Assembly: GCF_028802875.1 (NCBI RefSeq)
Contig: NZ_JARAMP010000002.1
Location: 243,551 to 307,550, forward strand
Origin: Seohaeicola sp024304985
GTDB lineage: Bacteria > Pseudomonadota > Alphaproteobacteria > Rhodobacterales > Rhodobacteraceae
Direction of reading: 5' to 3'
DNA: 64,000 nt
Numbering within the stretch: position 1 is the first letter of the stretch; the number at the start of each line of letters is the position of its first letter. Under the pieces are notes generated by a model. The model saw only the letters and a list, made by a program, of their open reading frames with translations, was not told the origin of the DNA and searched no databases. A program made the position numbers and the translations under genes. Of this stretch, positions 35,987 through 43,835 are shown piece after piece.

Positions 35987-36000
35987 TGAAAGGAAGTTCG

Positions 36001-36993
36001 ATGTCCAGAATTCAGCTTTCCCTTGCGATGGGAGACTACGATCGCACCCGCCCTATCCATGATGGACGGGTGCAGATCGACGGAGTCGAGGCGATCACGC
36101 AGCTTCTGTCACCGGAGGAGATGTTCTTTCGCGTGTTCCGGCACGAAGCCTTTGATGTGTCCGAGATGTCCTTCTCGTCCTATTGCGTGAAACTTGCGCG
36201 CGGGGACAGTCCCTATATCGCGTTGCCTGTCTTCCTGTCGCGCGCCTTTCGTCATACCTCGGTCTATATCCGCACTGATCGCGGCATCCGCTCCCCGGCC
36301 GATCTCAAGGGGCGACGCATCGGTATCGCCGAATACCAGTTGTCGGCCAATGTCTGGGTGCGTGGCATTTTGCAGGACGATCATGGCATCGCCCCCAGCG
36401 ATATCACATGGGTGCGGGGCGGGATGGACACTCCCAGCCGACCCGAGAAGATTGCGCTGCAATTGCCCGTCGCCATCCGTATTGAACCCGCCCCCGACGG
36501 TGCCACACTGAACGCGATGCTGGCGGCAGGCGAGATTGACGGCTTTATCGGCCCGCGCTGGCCGCGCTGCTTTGCCGAAGGTCACCCACATGTGGGGCGG
36601 CTGTTTACCGATAGTGTCGGCGCGGCAGAAGACTATTTCCGGCGGCGCGGGGTCTTTCCGATCATGCATCTTCTGGGACTGCGCCGCAGCCTTGCCGACA
36701 CCCACCCGTGGTTGCCCGGCGCGCTGGTCAAGGCGTTCGGCCAGGCCAAGGCCATGGCACAGGCCGCGCTGGAGGATACTTCGGCCACCAAGGTGACCAT
36801 GCCCTTTGTCGAAGACAACCTCGCTCGCGCCAAGGCGCTGATGGGGCCGGATTTCTACAGCTATGGCGTAGCGAACAACGAGGCGACGCTGGACGCCTTT
36901 CTGGATTATCACCACGCGCAAGGACTGTCCGCGCGCCGCTTGGGCATCGATGAGTTGTTCCACCCCGCCACTTATGAATCCTACAGCCTGTAA
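36001..36993 (+). CDS. pht5: 4,5-dihydroxyphthalate decarboxylase
   Basis: A 330-residue protein of the 4,5-dihydroxyphthalate decarboxylase family, whose fold resembles periplasmic binding proteins but which is cytoplasmic (no signal peptide). Family marks are LSLAMGDYDRTRPI near the N-terminus, FDVSEMSFSSYC, PVFLSRAFRHTSVYI, DLKGRRIGIAEYQLSANVW, and the C-terminal HGLS-like QGLSARRLGIDELF. It converts 4,5-dihydroxyphthalate to protocatechuate. ATG 36001 has AAAGGAAG upstream. Pairing with the oxygenase, reductase and dehydrogenase is the strongest evidence for a phthalate route. Confidence 0.82.
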   Translation: MSRIQLSLAMGDYDRTRPIHDGRVQIDGVEAITQLLSPEEMFFRVFRHEAFDVSEMSFSSYCVKLARGDSPYIALPVFLSRAFRHTSVYIRTDRGIRSPADLKGRRIGIAEYQLSANVWVRGILQDDHGIAPSDITWVRGGMDTPSRPEKIALQLPVAIRIEPAPDGATLNAMLAAGEIDGFIGPRWPRCFAEGHPHVGRLFTDSVGAAEDYFRRRGVFPIMHLLGLRRSLADTHPWLPGALVKAFGQAKAMAQAALEDTSATKVTMPFVEDNLARAKALMGPDFYSYGVANNEATLDAFLDYHHAQGLSARRLGIDELFHPATYESYSL

Positions 36994-37002
36994 GAGAGCC
37001 AG

Positions 37003-37449
37003 ATGCTAGCTGCCGCAAAACTGCCCTTGGGCGAGATTGTCGAAATCACCACGGAACACGGCCTGCGCTATGTGCAGATCACGCATCACCACCCCTCCTA
37101 CCCCGAGGTCGTACGCGCTCTGAAAGGGTGTTTTGAGCAGCGCCCCTCACTGGACAGCCTGGCCCTAGCCCAAAGTGATTTTCATGCGCTCTGCCCGGTC
37201 GGTGACAGTCTGGCGGCAGGAACGCTGAAAGGAGAGGCTTTGGGCAGCCGCCCCCTGCCCGACCACGCCCGCGCCTTTCCCACCTTTCGCACGCCGATCC
37301 GGGACCGTCGGGGCGATGTGATCTACTGGTGGTTCTGGGATGGCGAAGCACTGCGATTTGACGCCGCACCGCCTCCCGAAGCCGAAACCTGGCCCCTGCG
37401 CGAGATCACAGGAGCCGGGACGTTGCTCAGACGATTGACACAAAGCTAG
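37003..37449 (+). CDS. Uncharacterised protein at the end of the phthalate operon
   Basis: A 148-residue soluble protein with no signal peptide, 9 nt after the decarboxylase, so almost certainly co-transcribed. It is not recognised. It has one Trp-rich strand (VIYWWFWDGE) and a mixed alpha/beta look. The stop is 3 nt from the end of the convergent MarR gene. Confidence 0.65.
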   Translation: MLAAAKLPLGEIVEITTEHGLRYVQITHHHPSYPEVVRALKGCFEQRPSLDSLALAQSDFHALCPVGDSLAAGTLKGEALGSRPLPDHARAFPTFRTPIRDRRGDVIYWWFWDGEALRFDAAPPPEAETWPLREITGAGTLLRRLTQS

Positions 37450-37452
37450 GCG

Positions 37453-37971
37453 CTACAGATCGGTTGTCACACGCGTGGGCGGCATCTTGCGGCCTTCAGC
37501 GATGCCTTGGTCTTCGTCGCGCTGCAGATTCTCTATGATGGTGAAGAGCATCCGCCGCAGATGCGCCTGGTCCGCATCACTCAAGCCCGCCAAGGCTACG
37601 GCATTCACCTCAAGAGCCATCGGTTCCAGTTTTTCGCGCAGATCGCGGCCCAGTTCGGTCAGGAAAACACGCTGTCGCCGCTGATCATCTTCGGATTTTC
37701 GCCGCGCGACATAGCCCAGCGCCTCCAATCGTTCCAGCGCCTTGTGGGTGGTCGGCTCGGTCAACATGGCCCGCGTGCTGAGTTCCCGCTGGCTGATACC
37801 ATCCTGTTCCCAAAGGATCCGCAGAAACACCCAATGCCCGAAGGTCACGTCCAGTTCGGTCAAGCGGATCTGCAGCCCGCGCGTGAATCCCCGCCCCGCC
37901 AGACGCACCAGATGGGCGATCCGCTCCTTGGGTGACAGGTTCATCGGCACAGGGGACTCCATCATCGACAT
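37453..37971 (-). CDS. MarR family transcriptional regulator
   Basis: A winged-helix regulator of up to 172 residues. The helix-turn-helix and wing are visible as ISQRELSTRAMLTEPTTHKALERLEALGYVARRKSEDDQRRQRVFLT (about 58-104 in segments). Three ATG codons (37971, 37965, 37962) compete. 37965 has the best distance from AAGG, so the true product may be 2-3 residues shorter. It lies between the phthalate operon (convergent) and the carboxylase operon (divergent, sharing a region with two TTGCATGCAA sites), so it may control either. Confidence 0.88.
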   Translation of the reverse strand: MSMMESPVPMNLSPKERIAHLVRLAGRGFTRGLQIRLTELDVTFGHWVFLRILWEQDGISQRELSTRAMLTEPTTHKALERLEALGYVARRKSEDDQRRQRVFLTELGRDLREKLEPMALEVNAVALAGLSDADQAHLRRMLFTIIENLQRDEDQGIAEGRKMPPTRVTTDL

Positions 37972-38096
37972 GACCTTGGGAAACGCGCCGCATGGGCAAT
38001 CCTGATGACGATACCCGGCACAGCACCGCTGTAAAAGGCTGAAATCCCACGGCAGTTTTGATCAAGCCGGCGTGGCAATCGCCAACATCAACACCA

Positions 38097-38106
38097 TTGC
38101 ATGCAA
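38097..38106. promoter_or_regulatory. Palindrome TTGCATGCAA, copy 1
   Basis: Perfect 10-bp palindrome in the MarR/carboxylase-operon divergent region. Its centre is 52 bp (about five helical turns) from copy 2. Confidence 0.65.
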
Positions 38107-38148
38107 AAAAATAGTTATCGGTGAAATTATGTCTGGTTTCGCGCTATT

Positions 38149-38158
38149 TTGCATGCAA
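38149..38158. promoter_or_regulatory. Palindrome TTGCATGCAA, copy 2
   Basis: Second perfect copy, 39 nt before the first gene of the carboxylase operon (ATG 38198). The divergent MarR or the GntR encoded at the other end of the operon is the likely binder (inference). Confidence 0.65.
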
Positions 38159-38197
38159 AAATTTCCATGCTGCAACACATCGACCTTAGGATCCCAA

Positions 38198-39262
38198 ATG
38201 GAATCGATTTCCCGATACGGCACGCCGCAAACCCGACTGATCTCGATGCTGAAAAGTTTTGATTACCCGTTTCGGCATGTGCAGGCAGGCGACAAATTCG
38301 CCATTCTGACCGACGATCAGATGGACCCGTTGATCTGGCAAGCGATGATGGGAACCTTGCATGCCCGCGGAGCAGAAGTATGCCTGTGTCTCTACCCCAA
38401 ACGCGCGTATCATTGCGCCGACCCATCGCCTATTGCCGTCGGGGCCGCGAAAGAGGCCGATGTGGTGATCGCATTGACCACGACTGCGCTGAACAGTGGA
38501 ACGCCCGGCTTGCGGCAAATCCGTTCTGAAGGCGGGGCCAAGGGCAAGACCCCGATCTGGCTGTGGGAGGAAATCAACCAGGAGATCCTGATCGAAGGTG
38601 GCGGGGCCTGCACCGAAGAAGATGTGCTGGAGATGTGCGAGTTGCAGCGCCGCATGGGCGAAATCTGCGATGCGGGCAAAACGATCACCGTCACGACACC
38701 CGCAGGCACAAACCTCACCGCCGATATCACCGGCTATCCGCCCGGCGCCCTTGCACGGCGCTGGGGCGCCATCCCCTTCACACGTGATGCGCAAACCGGA
38801 CGTTTTGGCCTGTCCCCCGGCACATGGCCCTTCGGCGAATTCCATGTGGAGCCAAAGGCGGGCACGGCCAATGGCGTTGTGGTCTGGGATCATACCGGCC
38901 AGCATCCTGCCGGTCATTGGCACGAACCTGTGACAGTGCGCATCGAGAACGGTGTGGCCGTATCCATCGACGGCGGGCATGAGGCCGCGCAGATCCGAGA
39001 CTATCTGAAAGCCTATGGAGACGAGAATTCCTATGTGGTTGGGGGTGAGATCTCGATCGGCACGAACCGCAAGTGCCCGCCCTATACCGGCAACATGCGC
39101 AGCGAGAAGAAACGCTACGGCGCAATGCATTTCGGCATTGGCCACGGGGCGGACCGCGGCGAAGTGGTCAGCAAATTGCGCTATGAGGGCATTTGCGACC
39201 GCGTGACGATGATCGTGGATGACACGCATGTCATCGCCAAGGACGGGATCATCCTGGTATGA
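38198..39262 (+). CDS. M29 aminopeptidase / NicX (2,5-dihydroxypyridine dioxygenase)-like metalloenzyme
   Basis: A 354-residue protein resembling the 'leucyl aminopeptidase (aminopeptidase T)' group, which also holds the non-haem iron ring-cleaving dioxygenase NicX. Family look: VQAGDKFAILTDDQMDP at the N-terminus, TLTTPAGT-like TITVTTPAGTNLTADITG, PFGEFHVEP, and C-terminal MHFGIGHGADRG followed by DDTHVIAKDG with candidate metal His/Asp. ATG 38198 has AGGATC upstream; the frame extends further up without a start signal. First gene of a five-gene overlapped operon with biotin-carboxylase parts. Whether it hydrolyses a peptide/amide bond or opens a ring is open. Confidence 0.65.
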   Translation: MESISRYGTPQTRLISMLKSFDYPFRHVQAGDKFAILTDDQMDPLIWQAMMGTLHARGAEVCLCLYPKRAYHCADPSPIAVGAAKEADVVIALTTTALNSGTPGLRQIRSEGGAKGKTPIWLWEEINQEILIEGGGACTEEDVLEMCELQRRMGEICDAGKTITVTTPAGTNLTADITGYPPGALARRWGAIPFTRDAQTGRFGLSPGTWPFGEFHVEPKAGTANGVVVWDHTGQHPAGHWHEPVTVRIENGVAVSIDGGHEAAQIRDYLKAYGDENSYVVGGEISIGTNRKCPPYTGNMRSEKKRYGAMHFGIGHGADRGEVVSKLRYEGICDRVTMIVDDTHVIAKDGIILV

Positions 39263-39648
39263 GCTTGCGCGCGCACCTGACTGATGCGGATGTGATGCAG
39301 ATCATGCGGGCTTTCAGGAACTCCACCTTGACAAGCCTTGATCTGACAGGTCCCGGCGCGGCGCTGCACCTGTCCCGAAGACGGTCAACGCGCGCGTTTG
39401 CAGATGAGTTGATCGTTGCGCCATATGTCGGCATCTTCACGCCTCATCCGGACATCATCTTGGGTGCCTCTGTCGCAACAGGCGATCTGCTGGGTCATAT
39501 CCGCAGCATCGGGCAAACCGTTGACCTGCGGGCCGGGTCGCCTGGCCATCTGACTGAAATTTCCGTTCCGTCAGGCCGCTTTGTTGAATTCGGACAAACC
39601 CTCTTCACGCTGCGTCTCAGCCCGCAAGCCCAGGGTGCCGCTGCATGA
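39259..39648 (+). CDS. Biotinyl-domain protein lacking the biotin-attachment lysine
   Basis: A 129-residue protein paralogous to the BCCP encoded two genes later. It has the same N-terminal helix (LTDADVMQIMRAF versus LTYQDVIRILTLV) followed by a biotinyl/lipoyl domain (ELIVAPYVGIF ... GDLLGHI ... FVEFGQTLFTLRL). Where BCCP has E-[AV]-M-K-[ML], this protein reads R-S-I-G-Q (82-86), with Gly85 at the lysine position, so it cannot be biotinylated or lipoylated there. It overlaps its neighbours by 4 nt on both sides (ATGA), so it is made with the enzyme. Likely a structural or regulatory subunit. Confidence 0.8.
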   Translation: MSLRAHLTDADVMQIMRAFRNSTLTSLDLTGPGAALHLSRRRSTRAFADELIVAPYVGIFTPHPDIILGASVATGDLLGHIRSIGQTVDLRAGSPGHLTEISVPSGRFVEFGQTLFTLRLSPQAQGAAA

Positions 39649-41027
39649 GTGTAACCCGCATATTCATAGCCAACCGCGGTGAAATCGCGCTGCGTGTGAT
39701 CCGTGCTGCCACAGCGGCGGGGCTGGAAACTGTGCTGGGCGTGTCCGAGGCTGACCGCGACAGTCTTCCCGCGCGTATGGCCTCCAGGACAGTCTGCCTA
39801 GGGCCTGCCCCCGCATCGGCCAGCTATCTGAACATCGATGCCGTGGTGACTGCGGCAAAAGGCACGGGCTGTGATGCTCTGCATCCCGGCTATGGATTCC
39901 TGGCCGAGAACGCCGCTTTGGCCGATCTCTGCGCCGCGCAGGGCATCACCTTCATCGGGCCGCGCGGCGACACCATCCGCGCTTTGGGAGACAAGATCAC
40001 CGCGCGCGGCCTGGCCGAGACAGCAGGCGTTCCCGTGGTGCCGGGCCGCGATCAGATCACGGATTTCGCCGATGCCAAAGTCGCCGCGGCTGCGATTGGT
40101 TATCCAGTCCTGCTGAAAGCCACCGCAGGCGGCGGCGGGCGTGGCATGCAGGTGGTGCGCAGCGAAGCCGACCTGCAACCCGCCTTTGACACGGCGCGCG
40201 CCGAAGCCCGCGCCGCCTTCGGCAATGACACGCTCTATCTGGAACGCTTCATCGGCAAGGCGCGCCATGTCGAGGTGCAGGTTCTGGGCGACCGTTTCGG
40301 CACGGTGCTGCATCTGGGCGAGCGTGACTGCACTCTGCAACGCCGTCACCAGAAAATCGTCGAAGAAGGTCCCGCCCTCCATGTCCCGGCAGCCATTGTC
40401 GCGCAGATGCGCGCAGCCGCCGTCGATCTGGCCGCATCAGTGGGATATGAGGGCGCGGGCACGGTGGAGTTCATCTATGACACGGATGCCAGCGCGTTCT
40501 ATTTTCTTGAGGTGAACACCCGCATTCAGGTCGAGCATCCCGTGACAGAGATGCTGACGGGGGTGGATCTTGTGGCGCAACAGATCCGTATCGCCAATGG
40601 CTTGCCGCTGGATCTTGCACAATCAGATATCATCCTGACCGGGCACGCCATCGAATGCCGCATCACGGCCGAGAACGCGGCCGCAGGATTTCGCCCCTCG
40701 CCAGGTTTGATCACGTCCTGGCAGGCACCAACGGGCGTGGATATCCGGCTCGATAGCCATTGCCACGCCGGCTACAACGTGCCGCCATACTATGACTCAC
40801 TTCTGGGCAAACTGATCGTCACAGGCCCGGATCGGGACACCGCCCTCGCCCGCATGCGCGCTGCTCTGCAAGAATTCGTGGTCGAAGGCATAGACACCAC
40901 TTTGCCCTTCTTGCAGGCGCTGCTGGCGCGCTCCGAATTCGAGAAGGGCACCGTGAGCACCCGCTGGGTCGAGGCGGTGATGCAAGAACCGGACTTCTCA
41001 GAGCAAGTAAACAGGGGGCAGCGATGA
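39645..41027 (+). CDS. Biotin carboxylase subunit (AccC-like)
   Basis: A 460-residue ATP-dependent biotin carboxylase. The N-terminal IFIANRGEIALRVIRAA, the ATP-grasp glycine loop AGGGGRGMQVV (about residues 165-175), bicarbonate/biotin-site EVNTRIQVEHPVTE (about 288-301) and the C-terminal barrel (ECRITAE, YYDSLLGKL) are all intact. Length matches stand-alone AccC. The operon holds a 2-oxoacid-type carboxyltransferase and no accA/accD, so it is unlikely to be the fatty-acid enzyme. 4-nt overlaps with both neighbours. Confidence 0.9.
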   Translation: MSVTRIFIANRGEIALRVIRAATAAGLETVLGVSEADRDSLPARMASRTVCLGPAPASASYLNIDAVVTAAKGTGCDALHPGYGFLAENAALADLCAAQGITFIGPRGDTIRALGDKITARGLAETAGVPVVPGRDQITDFADAKVAAAAIGYPVLLKATAGGGGRGMQVVRSEADLQPAFDTARAEARAAFGNDTLYLERFIGKARHVEVQVLGDRFGTVLHLGERDCTLQRRHQKIVEEGPALHVPAAIVAQMRAAAVDLAASVGYEGAGTVEFIYDTDASAFYFLEVNTRIQVEHPVTEMLTGVDLVAQQIRIANGLPLDLAQSDIILTGHAIECRITAENAAAGFRPSPGLITSWQAPTGVDIRLDSHCHAGYNVPPYYDSLLGKLIVTGPDRDTALARMRAALQEFVVEGIDTTLPFLQALLARSEFEKGTVSTRWVEAVMQEPDFSEQVNRGQR

Positions 41028-41518
41028 GCGATCTAACCTATCAGGATGTGATCCGCATTCTGACCTTGGTCGATCAGGCCGAGGGTATGGATCTGGAACT
41101 GACCATGGGCGATCTGCACCTGAAGGTGGTGCGGGGGGCGGGCCATCACCCTGCGCCCGTTCCTGCCGCTGTCGCTCTCCAGCAAACGGGGGTGGCCAAA
41201 GGCCCTGCCCCTGCCACGGCACCGGACGCAGCGCCGACATCGCGCCCGGATCTGACCAAATTCCCGGATGCCCTTCCTGTGTTGGCTCCGATGGGCGGCA
41301 TGTTCTATGCCGCGCCAGCCCCTAACCAGCCGCCATTCGTCATGGTGGGCCAGAAGGTGAAACAGGGTGATCAGTTGGGAATTGTCGAAGTGATGAAACT
41401 GTTCACCCCCATCACCGCCGAGGCGGATGGCGAGGTAGTGGCCATCGCCGTGGACAACCAGCAAACCGTGGCGCGTGGTGATGTCCTGATGCTGATCGCC
41501 CCCGCGCAGCAAGGATAG
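41024..41518 (+). CDS. Biotin carboxyl carrier protein (BCCP)
   Basis: A 164-residue carrier: N-terminal helical region, Ala/Pro-rich linker (about 40-75), and C-terminal biotinyl domain with the AccB-like thumb (APMGGMFYAAPAP) and the attachment motif V-E-V-M-K-L, Lys125. The usual EAMKM is EVMKL here. ATG overlaps the biotin carboxylase stop (ATGA); the carboxyltransferase follows after 7 nt. Confidence 0.9.
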   Translation: MSDLTYQDVIRILTLVDQAEGMDLELTMGDLHLKVVRGAGHHPAPVPAAVALQQTGVAKGPAPATAPDAAPTSRPDLTKFPDALPVLAPMGGMFYAAPAPNQPPFVMVGQKVKQGDQLGIVEVMKLFTPITAEADGEVVAIAVDNQQTVARGDVLMLIAPAQQG

Positions 41519-41525
41519 CCCGCAC

Positions 41526-42992
41526 ATGGTCAAGAAAATCAAGCTGCTGGACGAAACCTTGCGCAATGCACAGCAATCGCTTTGGGCCACGCGCATGCGC
41601 ACCGAAAGCATGTTGCCCATTGCAGAGGTGATTGATCAGGCCGGTTTTGACACCGTTTGCGTGGCTGCCGGCGTGACCTTTGAATCCGCCGCCATGTTTC
41701 TGCACGAAGACCCTTGGGCACGGCAGCGGCTTCTGCGCCAGCGCATGCCCAGAACGCGCTTTGACGTTCTGGTCCGCGCGCGCAATCTGTGGGGTTGGAA
41801 AGCGCAGCCCTATGATGTGCAAACACTTTTCCTTGAAACCTTGCTGCGCAACGGGGTGGACAGTTTCAAACTGTTCGACGGCCTGAACGATTTACGCAAC
41901 ATGGCCTACCTGCTGAGCGAAGGACGGCGGCTGGGCTTCATGGTCAAGGGCTTCGTCGGTTTCAACGACAGCCCCGCCCATACGGACGCCTATCTGGCCA
42001 GAAAAGCCCGCGAATTTGTCGATCAGGGCGTGGATGCGATGGTGATTTCCGACAGTCCCGGCGTGATGAAACCCGAGCGCGCCTATTCCGCCCTGTCGGC
42101 TGTGCGGGCGGCGATTGGTGAAATGGAACTGCACTTCCACTGTCATACCGCAGCAGGGCTCGGCCGCGACGCCTGCCGCGAGGCGATCCGCGCCGATGTG
42201 GACGTGATCTGGACAGCCGCCCGCCCATTGGCATGGGGGTCAGCGCTGCCCGCCGCGCGAGACATGGTCGCCATGGCGCGGGAGGCGGGCTGCGAGGTGG
42301 ACACGGACGATGCCGCCCTGGCCGTGATCGACGACTATTTCTATTGGGTCGCCCATAAGGAAGGCAGGACGGTGCCGCCCGAAAAGCCCTTTGATGAAGC
42401 GTATTACAAAGCCTATGTCGGCCATCAGATTCCGGGCGGAATGATTTCCAACCTCGTGCAGCAACTCAAGGATCGGGGGCTTTCAGATCACCTGCCCGCT
42501 GTGCTGGAAGAGGCAGGCCGCATCCGTGCCGAACTGGGCTACCCCCACATGTCCACGCCCTTCTCGCAATTCGTCGGCGTGCAGGCCCTGATGAATGTCA
42601 CGCAAGGCACACGCTATGCCACCCCACCCGAAGCGCTGCGTCTTTACGCCCGTGGCGCCTTTGGCGAACATATCGCCGAGATGGATCAGAACATCCGCGA
42701 CCTGCTTTCGCAGGGTCTGCCACCGATTGATCCTCTGGAAGGTCTGGACCAGCCTATCCTGCCAAAGATCCGGGCCGAATTCGGTCCATTCGACTCGGAC
42801 GAAGATCTGCTCATGTTCCTTTTCATGCATCCCGCCGCCTACCAGGACTTTCACAAGAACAAGAAGCCCATTCTGGAATTGCCACGCTTGCATCCCGTGG
42901 CGGCCTTGTCGCAAGAAGTGATGGCCCGAAATCTGAGCCATTTCGAGATGCGGAAGGGTGATGCTGTGAGCTTGAAACTGAGCCGGGCCTAG
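41526..42992 (+). CDS. Divergent pyruvate-carboxylase-type carboxyltransferase
   Basis: A 488-residue HMGL-like TIM barrel plus the PYC/OADA C-terminal domain, as in pyruvate carboxylase, transcarboxylase 5S and oxaloacetate decarboxylase alpha. The family frame is clear: LLDETLRNAQQSLWATRMRT, FKLFDGLND, IPGGMISNL (302-310), and C-terminal YPHMSTPFSQFVGVQA. Compared with the remembered enzyme motifs, metal-ligand Asp in R-D-A-H-Q is Asn14 (R-N-A-Q-Q). The carbamylated Lys of I-K-D-M-A-G is Ser175 (I-S-D-S-P-G). H-T-H-D-T-S-G reads H-C-H-T-A-A-G (205-211), and the Thr of GGQxTN is Ser308. It has no fused biotin domain. The reaction is therefore uncertain. It ends 4 nt into the convergent GntR gene. 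Confidence 0.82.
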   Translation: MVKKIKLLDETLRNAQQSLWATRMRTESMLPIAEVIDQAGFDTVCVAAGVTFESAAMFLHEDPWARQRLLRQRMPRTRFDVLVRARNLWGWKAQPYDVQTLFLETLLRNGVDSFKLFDGLNDLRNMAYLLSEGRRLGFMVKGFVGFNDSPAHTDAYLARKAREFVDQGVDAMVISDSPGVMKPERAYSALSAVRAAIGEMELHFHCHTAAGLGRDACREAIRADVDVIWTAARPLAWGSALPAARDMVAMAREAGCEVDTDDAALAVIDDYFYWVAHKEGRTVPPEKPFDEAYYKAYVGHQIPGGMISNLVQQLKDRGLSDHLPAVLEEAGRIRAELGYPHMSTPFSQFVGVQALMNVTQGTRYATPPEALRLYARGAFGEHIAEMDQNIRDLLSQGLPPIDPLEGLDQPILPKIRAEFGPFDSDEDLLMFLFMHPAAYQDFHKNKKPILELPRLHPVAALSQEVMARNLSHFEMRKGDAVSLKLSRA

Positions 42993-43720
42993 CGGTCCGA
43001 GATCAAAGCCCCACCCGGCAGGGCGCGCGCCAAGGCCATGGTTTCGGGGTCGGCCAGATTGACACGCTTGTTGCGGGCACTGACGAAGGCATGCTCGCGC
43101 ACACGCGCCTCGGCGCGCTGGCTGTGCCGCGCCCGCAACGCCAGCACGATCTCCAGATGATCCGCATGAGCGGATGCCAGTTGAGCATTCCCCTTGGCGA
43201 AATCCTTTCGTTCAAAAATGATCATTGCCGGCGACACCAGAGGCAGACGCGACATCTGATCGACTGCGACCCGGATCGCCCAATTGCCCGAAGCCTTGAT
43301 CAGGGTGTCGTGAAATGCTGTATTCAGATTGATCCATGCCTGGCGTTGGCCCTCATCCTGCACCCCCATCGCAAGCGCCTGCGCCGAGCGCTGCAAGATA
43401 TCGTCGAAGGCGCTGTCGACATCCTCAGGCAAGCCGCGCTCGGCGGCCTGACGCGCCGCCATGGCCTCAAGATTGCCGCGCACCTCGATAGCCTGCACGA
43501 TTTGTTCGATCGAGAACCGGTTGACGCGGCATCCGCGATTTGGCGCGCGCGACAGCAGGCCCTCATGCTCCAGCATGCTCATCGCCAGCCGCGCGATGGT
43601 GCGTGAGACGCCAAGATCTTCGGCAACGCCTACCTCGCGCAGCTTGGCCGCGGGCATGTAGTCCCCGCGCAGCACCTTGCGGCGCAGCGCGTCAGTGGCA
43701 TCTTCCAATGCAATGCTCAT
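42989..43720 (-). CDS. GntR family regulator, FCD (FadR/VanR) subfamily
   Basis: A 243-residue regulator. N-terminal winged helix (LRRKVLRGDYMPAAKLREVGVAEDLGVSRT, about 12-41, then LEHEGLLSRAPNRGCRV) is followed by an all-helical FCD domain (VRGNLEAMAARQAAERG, NTAFHDTLIKASGN, SAHADHLEIVLALRARHSQRAEARVREHA) with the His/Asp metal-binding residues typical of the subfamily. ATG 43720 has AGAGGC upstream. It is convergent with the carboxylase operon (4-nt overlap). The TTGCATGCAA sites at the far end are plausible targets. Confidence 0.9.
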   Translation of the reverse strand: MSIALEDATDALRRKVLRGDYMPAAKLREVGVAEDLGVSRTIARLAMSMLEHEGLLSRAPNRGCRVNRFSIEQIVQAIEVRGNLEAMAARQAAERGLPEDVDSAFDDILQRSAQALAMGVQDEGQRQAWINLNTAFHDTLIKASGNWAIRVAVDQMSRLPLVSPAMIIFERKDFAKGNAQLASAHADHLEIVLALRARHSQRAEARVREHAFVSARNKRVNLADPETMALARALPGGALISDR

Positions 43721-43835
43721 GCCTCTGGACTTCCTCTTGACCTACGCACCCCAACTAGTCGGACAGAAAGGCGCCTGGACGCAAGCCGTTTTGAACCGCG
43801 CCCCGTGTTTAACCGGACGAGAACATGGCCAGACA

